From Pseudomonas sp. sp1636 (GTDB lineage: Bacteria; Pseudomonadota; Gammaproteobacteria; Pseudomonadales; Pseudomonadaceae): 64,000 nt of DNA. Made by a program: the position numbers and the translations under genes. Positions 63,947-64,000 of this stretch are shown one piece after another. Where the stretch lies: the NCBI RefSeq assembly GCF_030376615.1, contig NZ_JARRAB010000005.1, forward strand, positions 224,703 to 288,702. The letters run 5' to 3'. Under the pieces are notes generated by a model. It worked only from the letters and a program-made list of their open reading frames with translations, was not told the origin of the DNA and made no database searches. How positions within the stretch are numbered: the stretch's first letter is position 1; every line of letters begins with the position of its first letter.

Positions 63947-64000
63947 ATGAAAAGCTACCCACACTGAAACGAAAAACCGGCCTCGCAAACCACGGGCCAG

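Overview
The window reads as a chromosomal segment of a Pseudomonas species. Coding is dense and GC-rich. Gene content and order in two blocks match what I recall of Pseudomonas chromosomes: serA / D-2-hydroxyglutarate dehydrogenase / rpiA / ilvA / rppH / ptsP / lgt / thyA / folA / ilvD, and gspE-like / CYTH-CHAD / DUF47 / pit / argE / argA / gshA / tex. Several intergenic palindromic repeats are of the type scattered through Pseudomonas genomes. Species cannot be named from the sequence alone. I found no rRNA, tRNA or CRISPR array.

Layout. 1-6.5 kb: an edge-truncated hypothetical gene, a methyl-accepting chemotaxis protein, a membrane-anchored thioredoxin-like protein with a CPC motif, an alpha/beta hydrolase, a DUF2059-like exported protein, a 2OG-Fe(II) oxygenase and a DUF523 protein. 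6.6-21.2 kb: core metabolism, comprising serA divergent from a D-2-hydroxyglutarate dehydrogenase, a fumarylacetoacetase-family hydrolase, an SdiA-regulated-family protein, rpiA divergent from ilvA, an HAD phosphatase divergent from rppH-ptsP, an NRDE protein, and a coupled tauE-like/lgt/thyA operon. 21.3-26.8 kb: the accessory part. It holds a GluR0-like glutamate-receptor potassium channel, a stand-alone AT-rich OLD-family ATPase/TOPRIM nuclease (anti-phage candidate), a PA0346-like small protein, and a compact locus resembling the immunity region of P4-type satellite phages (promoter, structured C4/CI-like RNA, ash-like frame, two overlapping small genes). 26.8-33 kb: a DUF2868/DUF3482 GTPase pair, folA, a YitT-family membrane protein and ilvD.

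33.3-44.4 kb: a transport and catabolism island that matches the P. putida D-lysine locus as I remember it. dpkA is divergent from an RpiR-type regulator, which heads binding protein, two permeases, a D-amino-acid dehydrogenase (AmaD-like) and an ATPase. A complete polyamine-type ABC transporter lies downstream of dpkA on the same strand. 44.4-51.1 kb: an RlmI-like methyltransferase, an HDOD protein, a DUF2388 protein, a QmcA/NfeD pair and two divergent L,D-transpeptidase-family genes. 51.1-64 kb: an orphan GspE-like ATPase, a polyphosphate/phosphate block (CYTH-CHAD, DUF47, Pit), arginine synthesis (argE, argA), an RMF-like small gene, gshA and tex.

The observations most worth checking are the P4-type immunity-like locus (25.64-26.57 kb), the lone OLD nuclease beside it, a six-codon arginine-rich leader with a downstream hairpin just before argA, and the GluR0-like channel. 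Start codons were chosen from Shine-Dalgarno positions. Several genes use GTG or TTG (rppH, HAD, DUF2868, GluR0-like: GTG; OLD, one permease, gshA: TTG).
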